A DNA stretch of 64,000 bases from Russula earlei. Its lineage: Eukaryota > Basidiomycota > Agaricomycetes > Russulales > Russulaceae. Below are positions 22,075 through 33,153 of this stretch, in pieces. Both the position numbers and the translations under genes were made by a program. Numbering within the stretch: the stretch's first letter is position 1; the number at the start of each line of letters is the position of its first letter. A model generated the notes under the pieces. That model did no database searches, had not been told where the DNA came from, and saw nothing but the letters and a program-made list of their open reading frames with translations. The stretch is taken from the NCBI GenBank assembly GCA_025769875.1, contig JAGFNK010000138.1, positions 50,620-114,619 of the forward strand. The letters are read 5' to 3'.

Positions 22075-22999
22075 CTAAACACGACCGTAATTCCCATCTA
22101 TAAGAAACGCAGAAAGCCTGATGATGATCGCGTCAAGCGCGACAAGCCACTTTGCGAGCTCAACGTCCAGCTTCTCGGGGGAACCGCCTTGGGCAATACA
22201 CGTGAAAAAGTAGTTGCGACGGGGCACCGCGTGTATGGCGACCTACACGTGGGAGTGAGCCAAGAGTAGGACGAGAGGGACCATGTGGTTCGCTTACCGA
22301 AACAACGGACCGAATGACGAAGGAGTGGTGGTGGCGGAGCACGAGATCGTAAGCACGCTTGAAGCAGACCTTGAGTTCGGCCTCGCGGTCCTCCTGTGCA
22401 TTCTGCAACGCACGACACGTGAACAGGAGACCACTAAAATGCAATGTAAAGGGTGATTTTCGAATGATTTGTTTTTGTTTTTTTTGAAAACAAAGTTGGT
22501 CGGCGAATAGGCAAAAATGTGTAACATCAGAAAATGCTGTGCCCACCGGGTCAAACGGACCAAGCATGCAGTGCCATGTACCCCGCCCTCCAGCGCCTCA
22601 GCCCGAACGAGGTTCTCAATTGTTTCTGACACGGATTCAGAAGCCTTATACCGAGCGCGGACCCCCTGGATGCAGTGCGTTGAGAAAACGGGGGCGGAGC
22701 GGGTGAGGCCGCACCGACCGTGATGTTATTTCGAAGGTCTGTTTGGACAAATGCAAAGACGGGACCACCCAAGAGATCTGATGAAATGACGAGTTGAGCG
22801 AGAGGGCCGGGTGCTGTGAAGAAGCGATGAACTCGCCGAACAAGTCCATGAGGCCGTCTGCCGCTTCAAGGAAAGAGATTGTTTCAACACCATCAGCGGT
22901 TATGGGCACGTTTGCAAATGACTGTTGTGATTGATTCAAGACAGGAACGAAGGGGTTTGAGAGATGACGGACCTTTACTGTCTCAAACTGGGGGGCCAT
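22075..22999 (-). CDS. Glycolipid transfer protein (GLTP) family protein
   Basis: Six exons give 197 residues, normal for the family: 22973-22999, 22837-22921, 22719-22777, 22547-22665, 22298-22433 and 22075-22242. All phases agree. GLTP proteins move glycosphingolipids between membranes in the cytosol. Visible signatures are FLEAADGLMDLFDLLGG (from about residue 25), the headgroup-site segment TDLRNNIT (D51, N55), RGLLFTC and RHHHSF (the expected His region). Two headgroup residues are unusual by alignment from memory: the Lys three residues after Asn is Gly58, and the stacking Trp before RGL is Arg. Intron 2 starts GCGAGT, a GC-AG intron. It is divergent from the finger-protein gene at 23479, with 479 bp between starts. 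Family assignment is strong; substrate is open. Confidence 0.85.
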
Positions 23000-23478
23000 G
23001 AGGATGAGGAGCAAAAGGGAGGGTGGTGCATGCGAGGACACGCCTCGAAGCGAGTTGATAACCACGTGGTTACGAAAGATCTAATCAAAGGAACCAGTTT
23101 TATTTTATTTTATTTCGAAAAAGCGAAAACGGGGAGGGTACAGGGATTGATGTGATGGTTCGAGTGATGATGCTGATGTTGTCGTTGTTCGAAAGAGAGA
23201 GAAAAGAAGATGAGAAGCGGTGCAGGCGAGGAGGTCCTCTCACAGCTGTTGATCCGATTTCCATCATGACTTTTGACTTATTCCATTTCCTTCCTTTTAT
23301 TTTATCTTATTTTTTTCCCTCTATTTCAACCCCCCTTCTCTCCTCCCCTCCTCCTCCCTCCAATGTCTCCTTCCGAGTGAGTAAAAAACATCCTTTATCT
23401 CCCCTCCCCCTCTCTCTCACCCACTCTAGCCATTCCCCTCCTTCCCCAGCTCCCACTCCCTCCTCTTCTCCTCCCCCG
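23000..23478. promoter_or_regulatory. Shared divergent promoter, GLTP-like and finger-protein genes
   Basis: These 479 bp lie between two opposite start codons. A long pyrimidine-rich tract (about 23275-23470, CT-rich on the plus strand) runs up to the plus-strand gene, as is common in fungal promoters. No specific operator is claimed. Confidence 0.5.
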
Positions 23479-25399
23479 ATGTCCGCTCCTTCCACTCCCC
23501 CCCCTGCCCCCCCCGCTCCTCCCTCTAGGCTCTCCGTGAAACGCAAGGCGTCAGAGGAGCCCGATGTCCCACCCGATGGCATCCCAACCTCGTCCAAAGA
23601 CTTTGAGGCCGGTCGCGTAACTTGCGAGGCTTGTGGCGACTCGGTTTCTTACCGCGACGAACGCACTGGCGCTTTCACCACAAAGCATTGGGACGCTCAC
23701 AAGCTCGGATGGTTCGCCCACTCTTCCTCTCTGCCATCTCATCTCTCATCTCCCCTTCTCGTCCAGCCCTGCCCCCTCCTCCACTACTCCCCCCGACAGG
23801 GAGACTTCCGAATCACTTCCGCAGCCATCTGCGCCTTCTGCAGAACCCCACTCCGCTGGGCCACCTTCCAAGCGCCGTCGGGCCAAACGTTCCGAAGAGG
23901 AACGTATCCAGTACCTTCGTTCCGACCCTTATGTGGCCAAGTTTGAGGCCTACCGTGTCCTCTGCGCGTCTTGCGACAAGTGGATCCGCCTTCGCCCAAA
24001 CTCTACTTACTGTTCTATCCCTTGGGACGCCCATCGCAAAAGCTGCCTTGCCCGAAAGGGGTGAGTCATTTCACTGTATCACCTTTCACAAACATACTGA
24101 AACCACCGCGCTGACTCGCTCCCTCATAGCGCCAAAGATTCCGCGCCACCCTTTTTCGTCGCAGACCCTGGCGCCCGAAAGTATGACGGCGAACGCGTCC
24201 TCTGTAAGGCCTGCAACAGTTGGATTTTCGTTGGCCAAGAGAGCCAGGCTGCGCAAGCGTGGTCACAGCACCGTGCTCAGTGCCGCCCCGCGTCCCCCTC
24301 GGCTCCTTCGGCTTCTTCGTCTGCAATCCCGAGGTCTGCATTCCCAACACACTCTATTGCCAAATATCCCTTACTTATCAATTACCCAAATCCGTCGTCC
24401 TTAGTGTCCCACCGCCCCCACAACACCAGCTCGCGTTGGTTTCGTCGGTGCTCCCACCTCCAACGTCACGGACCATCAAGGAAAAGGATCATCCACCGAG
24501 CCCCCTTGCGTCATCCTCCCCTCAACCGCCGTCGGCGCCACGACTTTCAGACCCACCTTTGTCTGCATCCGCTCCCGGTACTGGCAGCGAATCCCGCAGA
24601 CGAAACGCAGAGCAACGCGCCACCCAGCTCCGTGCCGACCCACTCCTAGCCCAGGTCGAACCACACCGCGTATTTTGCGCCCTCTGTCGCAAGTGGGTTC
24701 AACTACGGCAGGACAGCACGTTCTGCGCGTACCCATGGCAGCAGCACCGGAGCAAGTGTGTCATTCGACAGTCAGTCTCTTCCATTTTCCTTCTTGCCCC
24801 CTCCCCCTCACTTTTTTTCCTCGTTTTATAGCGAGAAAAAGATCAAGACGAAGGCTGTGGAAAGCGTGCCTCACAGCGGACGTGCCACATCTGCATCTTG
24901 CGACGAATCCACTGATTATTGTGAACATGAACTCGGTGCCGAAGGCGATGAAATGGACACCACAGCAGAAGACCCCGATGCGGTTCCGGACGCCGGCGCG
25001 ACCGACAAACGGGCCCCACGATATGGTGACTTGGATTCCCCCGCGGACAGGTACGTCGGTCTCTCTGACTCCATTCTTCTTTGCGTGACGACCGGGCCTT
25101 CGCTAATCCATATCTCGTCACATCGTGCTGCTTTTGGGCAACGATCGCCTTCGGGGTTGCTCTCATTCTGTGCTTGTAGGCTGGATTTCACACGCCACTC
25201 GATCGCATACCTCTTCCGCACGACCTACACCCCCGCGGACGCACTGACTATCGCAGCTCTCGTCGCTTACCTGAATGCTGCGCTCCCACCAGACAAGCAC
25301 GAGGAGTTTGACACGGCGGAGGTCACCCGTGCCGCCAAGATGCTGCACGACCGCGGAAGTGTGACCTTTGAGGGCGACATGCTCAAACTCTTGCGCTGA
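23479..25399 (+). CDS. Protein with four CX2C...WX2HX3C zinc fingers
   Basis: Six exons (23479-23711, 23767-24060, 24130-24333, 24405-24770, 24832-25050, 25180-25399) give 511 residues with consistent phases. Four fingers share one plan, CX2C, about 14-20 residues, W-X2-H-X3-C: CEACGDSV...HWDAHKLGC, CASCDKWI...PWDAHRKSC, CKACNSWI...AWSQHRAQC and CALCRKWV...PWQQHRSKC. The last Cys of finger 1 is made only by splicing exon 1 to exon 2 (TG plus C), which supports the model. Fingers 2 and 4 are preceded by a helix-like Arg/Glu-rich segment (RRAKRSEEERIQYL; RRRNAEQRATQLR). A conserved-looking C-terminus of about 75 residues follows. Linkers are Pro/Ser-rich. It is not one of the classical C2H2, BED or GATA types; a nucleic-acid role is inference. 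Confidence 0.8.
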
Positions 25400-26254
25400 A
25401 GAGGCTCCCCCCCTCTTTGGTTATTTGCTTTCTTGCTCTCGTGACCCATCCTCAGTCAGTTGGTCGCACGTTTGCTTTTTGGGTTTTCGATTTTTTGAAC
25501 CCCCCCCCCCCCCCCCCCCCCCCACCCCCGCAACGTTGCTCTCTCCTTCCTATTATACTCGTAATATCTTCGCATCGCACCGTTCACTCTCTTATCTCAC
25601 TCGGTGGACCTTGACCGATGGACAGATGGCTTTTGCTAGGGCCTCTTTGACCTGTTTTCCCTCTTTCGCTCGGTTTTCTCTGCGCCGTTGTGCCAGCCTG
25701 TTATCGTAGAGATGTGCATCGTTCGGATTGGACTCCGCGTATCCGTAATAGTACCGTTAGTGTTGCGCCCGACTGCTGAATTATTGTCTATTTTGCTGCT
25801 CTCTTTATTTTTTATTCACCGTCCCACCCTCGCGTGGTTATATCTATTCAATATGTACCGTCGCTTCTCTTTTATATTTCTTGCGCTAGGAGTAGCGGAA
25901 ATACTGTATGCACTGCGGACATCTCCTTTTCTTAAAGTATATATTACTCTGACTAGTACACTTTCCTTGGACGCTTAAGTACCTAAGGACTTGAAACCAG
26001 CGATTACACACGAAAGAGGCGAGACGCGATTAAAAAGAAAGAAAGAAAACAAAGAAGCGGGGAGATATGAGAGAGCATATGGATACGAGTCCGTCCGGTC
26101 GTGCAATTAAAAGAGTAAGTACTGGATAAAGAGAGAGCGAGAACTCGACGAAACGAAACGTGACGAAACGATACGAAACGAAACGAAACGAAACGGCACC
26201 CCGATAGAAAAGGGAAAACAGCTGGAGCAGGGAAGCGAGATGGATGAATGCGTT
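25400..26254. other. Convergent spacer between two genes
   Basis: This holds the 3' ends of the finger-protein gene (plus) and the Zn2Cys6 regulator (minus). A run of about 22 C interrupted by one A lies at 25500-25525, and a GAAAC/GAAAT pentamer-like array (ACGAAACGAAACG) at about 26145-26195. No gene is visible. Confidence 0.5.
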
Positions 26255-29200
26255 TCACATATGTCGGGTGCCACCGCCACCGCCACCGCCGTCGAGCATG
26301 CCCGAATGTTGGTGCACGAACGACATCCACGTCTCGTTCACCCGCGACCCGTTCGCCACAAGACCAAGCTGCGACAGCTCCGTCTGCGGTGCCAGCGCCG
26401 CCGCCGCATAGCTCCTCCGCAGCTCGCCATCGCCCATCATGTCCTCCGAGTGCTGTTGATGATGCGGTGGGTGTCCATGTGGATGATGGAGAGGGCCGTG
26501 TGAGGCAAGCGGCCCGTTCGGCCCGAGGCGACCCAGTGTCCCGGCTGATGCCGGTGTCGAAGCTGCGGACGGAGGCTGCGACGATGGTGGCGGCGGGTGT
26601 AGAGGCCCGGTGTGAGAATGGTGCTGTGGCGGCGGCTGCGGAGGCGGCGCGTAGGGGAACGGTGCGTTCATGTACTGAGGCAGAGTCGGCACGGGCTCGA
26701 ACGTGTAGTGGGCCTGTTCGGAGGTCCCGAAGCCGAATTGCTGATGGTGGTGCTGTTGCGGTCCTGGAGGGGGAGGGGGCTCGATCGGCGCGACGTAGTG
26801 CGGGTCGTAGCCGACGAATTGTTCTTGTCGCGCGAGCCACTCGCCCAGCATCGACTGTCCCGCCCCTTGCCCCTGCACGGGCTGCACATGCGCCTGGCCG
26901 GCTTGCACTTCGTCTGGCGGTAGCCCCGTCATGCCGCTATGCGCCGGTGGGGCCACCGACGTTGATGTCCCGCCCGGACGAAATACCTTCGTGCGGCCAG
27001 CAAAGACCGTAAACTCGTCGTCGATCTCTTCTTGCTTGACGCCCCACATGCGAGTGTCAGTTTGTGTGTGGGAGGGGGAGCTTCGTGCTGCCGTTATCGC
27101 ACGGCGGGCCTTCTCCCTCATCCGTTTCAGAATAACCTTTCAGGGGAGAAGGCAGAGCATCAAAAGGCAAATCATGACACTTTCGAACAAGAGGGCGTAC
27201 GAGGGCCTTAGCAGCGCGGCGATTATCTTTGGCAGCTTCCCCTATCAAGGCGCATCCTCTGTCAAGTTCTATCATGGCTTCGTTTGCAAGGGAGGAACGC
27301 GGACCGCGTGTTGCAATAAAGGCGAAGACAACCTAAGAAATGATGAGATGATATCGCACATCTTGTGCACTCCATATGACCATACCGCCGACGTGAAGGT
27401 GTACGTCCATATGGTCCAGAAACGACAGACGATGACACGCTGGATCTGGAGCTGATCCTGTACGGATTGTAAGATATTCTTGGATGCCCGGACGGTCGCC
27501 AAGAATGACGGAGCGTATTGGCTTCTTATTGGGTCGTCGGGTTCTTCGATGAGGGCCTGGACAAAGAAGTTACGATGGAGTGACAAGAGTACTAGACATT
27601 TTTCTCGGTCAGTTTCAATATTCGTTGGACAGGAAAGGAACATTGATTTACTGATGTCCTGTATGTTCGAAAGTTGGAACAACAACATGGAGGCAGAAAG
27701 GGGGAGAGATCGAGGATCGACGCCAGGTCCGCCACGTAATGCGTCCAGTGCTTGGGCAGGGGGAGCGAACTCGCGGATCCTGCGGTCCAGGTCCTTGATG
27801 GTGGAATAGCGAGGCGGAACTGCGGTCAGTGTGCGTGCGATGATTTCTGCTACGCCTTCGAACGAGAAGCGAAATACCCAAACGTGTACTGTCCCAGGCA
27901 TCAGTGCAAGTAAAACAAAACAAAGCAAAACGATGCTATACATGATCCGCTGTCGCCAGGGTCAAGGGTTGTAGGCACATCGACCGCCTGCGGGAACCTG
28001 CAGTCTATAAAGTCCCGATTAAACGCAGGAGGTCTGCCGGTAGAGAGTGACTATGAGGATGTTACTAGTGCGCGGAGAGGACGGGGATTATCGCCAGGTT
28101 GGAACGTACATGCCACGAATCTGCGATGACAAGGTCCCAGAAGACCATCCTGCGCCTTTGGACAATCTTTGGATTCGTCTCCCATTGGGCCGGATCACGG
28201 TCTAAGGGTTCGGTGAGTACTTGCATTGTGCAACGGATACGCCTCGAGCTTACGTAGTCCGATCTACAAGGGGATGAACGGCGTCCTTGACTGAGGCATG
28301 ATCAAGGTAGCTCACCGTCTGGGCCAGGTGGGCCGCCAGATTGACAAGTGACCACGTAAATTCCATGCTCGATTCCCCGCCACTGACGTCGTTTCCGAGC
28401 ATTGCGTTGTAGATGCTTGCTATATGCAGTGTCTGAATGGTCACCAGTGACGGCTTCTCAAGCACCGGTTGCAGGCAGAGAGCGGCCAGGGCGAGCTGAT
28501 TGTAGTGCTCGCCTTCAGCCTCCGCGGTACCCGTTGGCAAGCTAACGTCAAGGACGCTGCCCAGGGCGAAGATGCTGAACAAAAGCGCCAGGTCGTGAGG
28601 TCCGCTGTAATCATCCGGGGCATACGCCAGCTGCTTTCCATAAATTGCAGGGAGCATCTCGTTAACAAGCTGATGCCGAGTTACGCTACGAAAGACCCAG
28701 GTAGCCGTTTCTAGATAGGACTCGGCCATTGTCACGGCCTGCTCCCATGGAGGCAAATAGGTCCGGATGAGGGCCATCGTGTCCTTGATGGGCCCCATGG
28801 GTGTGAAAGGGAAAGCGTAGGAAAAGCGCTGAAGTTGAGGGGGTAGGTGGGATCCCTTTGAGCTGTCACTCGTTTCCGTTTTCTGACTAGGGGAGCCCGC
28901 CGCTTCATCGTTGTCAAGCTGAACTAACGTTCAGCAATTTGGAAGGACAAGAGAAGAACCGATCGAGAGCACGACATACAAGGAGGAGGTCAGATCCACC
29001 GGTAGACCCAAAAAAACGGGAAAAGCCGTGATCAGATACCGAAAGGGTGCCAAGGGCCCTCGTAACCTCGCCCGCGCCCTCGTCTTCGCTCTCATGAAGC
29101 TTGTCATCAGCAGTTTCGCTATCTACGTTTATGACGGCCTTTTCGCAGAGCAGCGGGTGAGGTTCTTTGGAAGTGGTCGCATAGAGTAGAGCCAAGGCAT

Positions 29201-29867
29201 CTTCCAGCTGGCGAATACGATCACTCATGCGGGCGATCCGACGGTGCAAGTGCTCGGTAGCGGCAATGACAAACCTTTTTGAGAGAAAAGCGGTATCATG
29301 AGACGTTACCAGTCAGCTGGAGATCCTCCCAGGTTGCGCAGGAGTAAAAGGATGAGTCGCACCGGGTTCCCTGCCCAGTGGCAAGACTGCCTGATTACCG
29401 AGGACAAGTTTGAACGAGACGTTGAGACGGAACGAAAGGGAAGAGAGCACGAACCGTTTGGACACAAAGAGGCGCATCCTCTCCGCTTCGGGGTCGAAGG
29501 AGGGACAAAAGCGGTTAGGAAAGGCGATATGAGAGGACGTTGCGTGGCGCATACCTGGCATGACTGACAGGGGATTTGCTTGTCACACTTAATTTTAAGT
29601 CTGTGAGTTGTAGAGAAAGAATGAGAAAAAAAGGATGACGTTTAGGACAAGGACAGGCCCCGCGCAAGGATGTAGAGAGGCAGGGCGGGTGGGCCGATCA
29701 CGCACGCACAGACGCACGCACCTCCGACATTCCGCACAGGAGATCTCTCCGCGGTTCCTTTTCATCTCAATCTCCCGAGAATACATGCCGTCCTGTCGGA
29801 CGCCTGCGGCGGCATCACGGTTTACTCTGCGACGGTCTGGATGGGCTTTGGAAAGGTCAACGGGCAT
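26255..29867 (-). CDS. Zn2Cys6 transcription factor with fungal-specific TF domain
   Basis: Thirteen exons on the minus strand give 938 residues: 29722-29867, 29555-29600, 29455-29485, 29363-29390, 28980-29274, 28316-28918, 28254-28263, 28110-28201, 27942-28050, 27652-27888, 27386-27591, 27201-27332 and 26255-27136. The binuclear zinc cluster (C44, C47, C54, C60, C63, C72) is assembled from three exons: CAECRR, LKIKCDKQIPCQSCQ and RRGCASLC. A short coiled segment follows (RIARMSDRIRQLEDALALL). The middle-homology region has FTPMG, LPPWEQA, IGLHRDPAQWETNP and STGRPPAFNRDFIDCRFP. The last 230 residues are Pro/His/Gln-rich and likely activating. Exon 7 is only 10 nt. It should act in the nucleus on CGG-type sites. 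Targets are unknown, and no neighbouring pathway genes suggest one. The donor for exon 12 (GTACGC) is the least certain site. Confidence 0.9.
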
Positions 29868-32800
29868 GTCGCTGGCAGCGAGAGGAGGTTCATTGGTTGG
29901 AAGGAAGGAACCTATTTGAAGGATTAAGCTCCAGGTGGAGGGACTCGAGCCGTGGGAATATCATCTGCTAACCTAATTACATTGTCACGCCTACCATACC
30001 CGTTTCGGAAGGAACAGAAGGGAAATCTCTCCCCTGAGCTGAGTTTACCGGCCGGCCGGCGCCAGACCCCTCCACTCCAACCCAACGTCTGGTTGCCCTG
30101 CCCTCGTTCTCGTTTCTGTTCTGTTCTGGATCTCCTTCCCTGATCCCGCAGCAGGTCCTTCAAACAGGATATCCTCGTTATGGCCCCCGTGCTCGCCGGA
30201 TCACTCGGCGTTTTATTCATTATCAGAATGACTTTATACACACAGCCCATCCGAGTCACCCCCTCACCGGCCACATCTTCGATTCCAACAGGTATCGCAT
30301 CGCGCATCGCAGGGCCTCCAGCGGTGTCTCTGTCTTGGCAGGCGGACCGAGAAAACTGCTCCCGCGTCCAGCGGTCTTTGCGTGGCGTAACGATACTCAG
30401 ATGAAACACTTTCCGTATTTTATGTCTTGTGTTTTGCAGCAATTGAATTCAAAATGCCACCGCACATCATCATATTCATTCATGCAAAGGATCGGTAAGC
30501 TTTCAGCAGTACTCAGGAACGACGGGGATCAAGCCCTTCAATAATCCCATTCCAAAATTTCGAAATCGTGTCCCCCCCCCCCTGTCGCCAATTTTGGCTC
30601 AGGCGCTCGGTCGTCACATCCGTCACGTTTCGTCAGGTCCGTTCGTCCCGCTGGACTTGGCCACCGAAGCCACGTTCTGGTTTCGAAACCGTCTCATGCA
30701 CATGCACCATCCCGAGCCGGGACAGTCCGTCCGGGTCCGGAGGTGTGTTTCCATGGATGGTGGCCGGGAAATGATGACATCGGAGGAACGGAACAGCGTG
30801 ACAATGGGGCGTTGTAGTTGTACCCCGTGATCTCGAAGGATCGACGGATCTTTGTTCTCAACCAAAAAAAACATTCGGGACTTGCCATCAAAGGCGCGTA
30901 AAACGTTTATGCCCGGACCCGGTTTCCTCCTCGGTCGCACAGGGCGGCCGCCCACATTCAGTTGTGGTTGTGAGCCGTTCCCTGAGCTGTAATGTAATGA
31001 CGGGGCCCGGGGAAGAGGGCGCAGTGGGTATCCAGCTTGCGTCAACCCACGGCCGAAACAATAGAGCGATAGAACTGGGCATGGCAGCAGTAGTTGCTTG
31101 AGAAGCATCACCGACCATGTGGGACAGTGCGCTTCGTGATTGGAACGCTGATCCACAGCTTTCCAACGTGGTGGTTACTGGAGATGATGTCTTCTTTGCG
31201 TCGCACCCGAGATGGGTTGGCCAATTGTCGCTTGACCGCCGAAACAGGCGAATCTGTCATTGGTCCGCGGATCCTGGGCACTTGGCCCGCCTTCGCGAAT
31301 TCCTCGGCGCTGGGACCGAGTTCTTCTCTTCCATACTAGTATCCTCCTGCTCCTCCTACTCGGGGGTAGGGTACCCACAGTCGGAATGGCCTGTTATCGT
31401 TTTGGCTGATCACGCTGGTAATCAAATCGTCTCTCGTCCAGTATTCCGCGTGACCCACAGGAGGTAGGTAGGCATACGCGTGCAACATCAAAACTCGAAC
31501 TCGACTCGTCGAGAACGGTGCAGTAACACGTGGTGCGGTGACGCTTCTGTCTGGATGGGCTCTCGGCCGATCCAGATCCAACTCGCGACGACCACATCCC
31601 ATCCATTATTACTAAAGCGTTGAGTAATGGACACCGGACCAGAAACTATCCCGCGCCTGTGCATACGATACGCGGTCATTCAGTCCCAGGTCGCCGGCAG
31701 AGGCTGGTCGCCGTTCACTTACGCTTTGCACCTTAGTCATTCCGTTGCCTTGGTCGGGGTTCAGGGACGAATGCTGGGCCCCACCCACCCCGTCCGTGTT
31801 CCCCCCGTTTGGACCGGTGCTCATCACTCACACCACTCGGTCACACCTCGGAGCTATATGGGTTACGAGAGCGTATGAAAGCAGGTCGTCATCATATGAT
31901 TCTACTATATATGAATGCACCCGGGCGTCATCAGCAGTGAACTTCTGAGGCCAAAACGGTCTCAGGCTCGTGTGCAACTGGCTATTCAAGTGTCGATGCA
32001 GTGGTCGAGATCTTGCGTTGCCATATCAAAGTGTTATGGCGCCAGTGAGGGTCAATGCCTGCCTGCCTTGACTGTCCTTGGACGATGCAGAGGTTTTTTC
32101 CTGGGGGGCATCGAGAGACTTTCCAGCCATCCTTTTTTTTTTTTTTTTCGAGCCCGTAGCAGGTTCTTTGGGCCACTTGGGCAAGCAATTTATGCCTAAA
32201 TGCCTAAAGTAGAGCACTTTTTTTTTTTTTTGGTTTTTGCTGCAGCAGCAAACCATGGTTCATGGGGCATGAGGTTAACGGTACCGCGAGATCCACAGTC
32301 GTCGGGAACACAAGGGTTGTCAACTGTCAACGGTACAAGTACGTACGGTATCAGCGCAGCAGAGTCAGCTGGTTGCCATACAGCCACGCTGAGGAGAGAG
32401 AGACGGTCTTTGCAGAGTTGGTTCGCGCGGGCGCTTCCTTATAGAGAACAAGAGGCTCGATCCAAATGATGATCCGGGCCTAACCCGGGCCTTTCGCATT
32501 TTGCGCGCAATCCGGTTTTTTTTTTCTTAACTCCCGCAATTCGTCACCTCGACCTTGCTTTGAGAGACCTTTACGTTCTTTCACCTCCGGATACCAGGAT
32601 TGCCGGTGTCCCACTGTGAAATACGGGCTGTCCAGACGGTGGGGCAGTTAGGGAAATCAGAAAAAAAAAAAAACATGTTTATCTCTCCGTCCGTGGTCCG
32701 AGGCGCAAGCGCAAGTACCATATGGCATGGCTAGGGTTGGATACGGAGTGCTATGGTGATTACAGACACCGAACGCAGCGCCATCAGTGTACCAAGGCAA

Positions 32801-33153
32801 ACCTCACGCGCTGACCATCCCATCGGGTCGCGACCTCCCCTCGCCTCTCCTCAACGTGTGTGCCTGCCGAGGGCGGCACACGGCACGCCTCTTTACGGGG
32901 CGCGTCGCGTTGTAGCAAGTATGTAACATTCTAACGACATCAAGTAATAGAGGGAGAGGAACGGCCGTGTTGTCGATGGCAGCCAGAAAAGGTATCGGAG
33001 CACACGCCATTCTCTCGTACCAGAGGACGGACCGACTCTGAATCAGAGGAGAAAAAGAGGGGTACGAGAGCAAACCGCGGCGGCCTCACGTACAGTACAC
33101 TCATACACACGCACCCCCAATATCACCCGGGGAAGGATGCGTGCCATATGCTA
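29868..33153. other. Long intergenic stretch upstream of the Zn2Cys6 gene
   Basis: It holds the promoter of the regulator and the 3' side of the MADS-box gene. Open frames up to 177 codons (30623-31156, minus) have no recognisable features and no splice partners. Poly-T runs occur at about 32133 and 32218 and poly-A at 32660. I see no gene; a noncoding transcript cannot be excluded from sequence. Confidence 0.5.

Noticed and set aside
23152..23478. Upstream in-frame extension of the finger protein to 23152
   Set aside because: The extension is a pyrimidine-tract translation (Pro/Ser/Leu runs) and would remove most of the divergent promoter. ATG at 23479 is more likely.
26248..27012. 254-codon plus-strand frame
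   Set aside because: Antisense of the Pro/His-rich tail of the Zn2Cys6 regulator, rich in Arg and Ala from the complementary codons.
30623..31156. 177-codon minus-strand frame upstream of the Zn2Cys6 gene
   Set aside because: No recognisable motif and no upstream or downstream exon in phase. Kept as intergenic.
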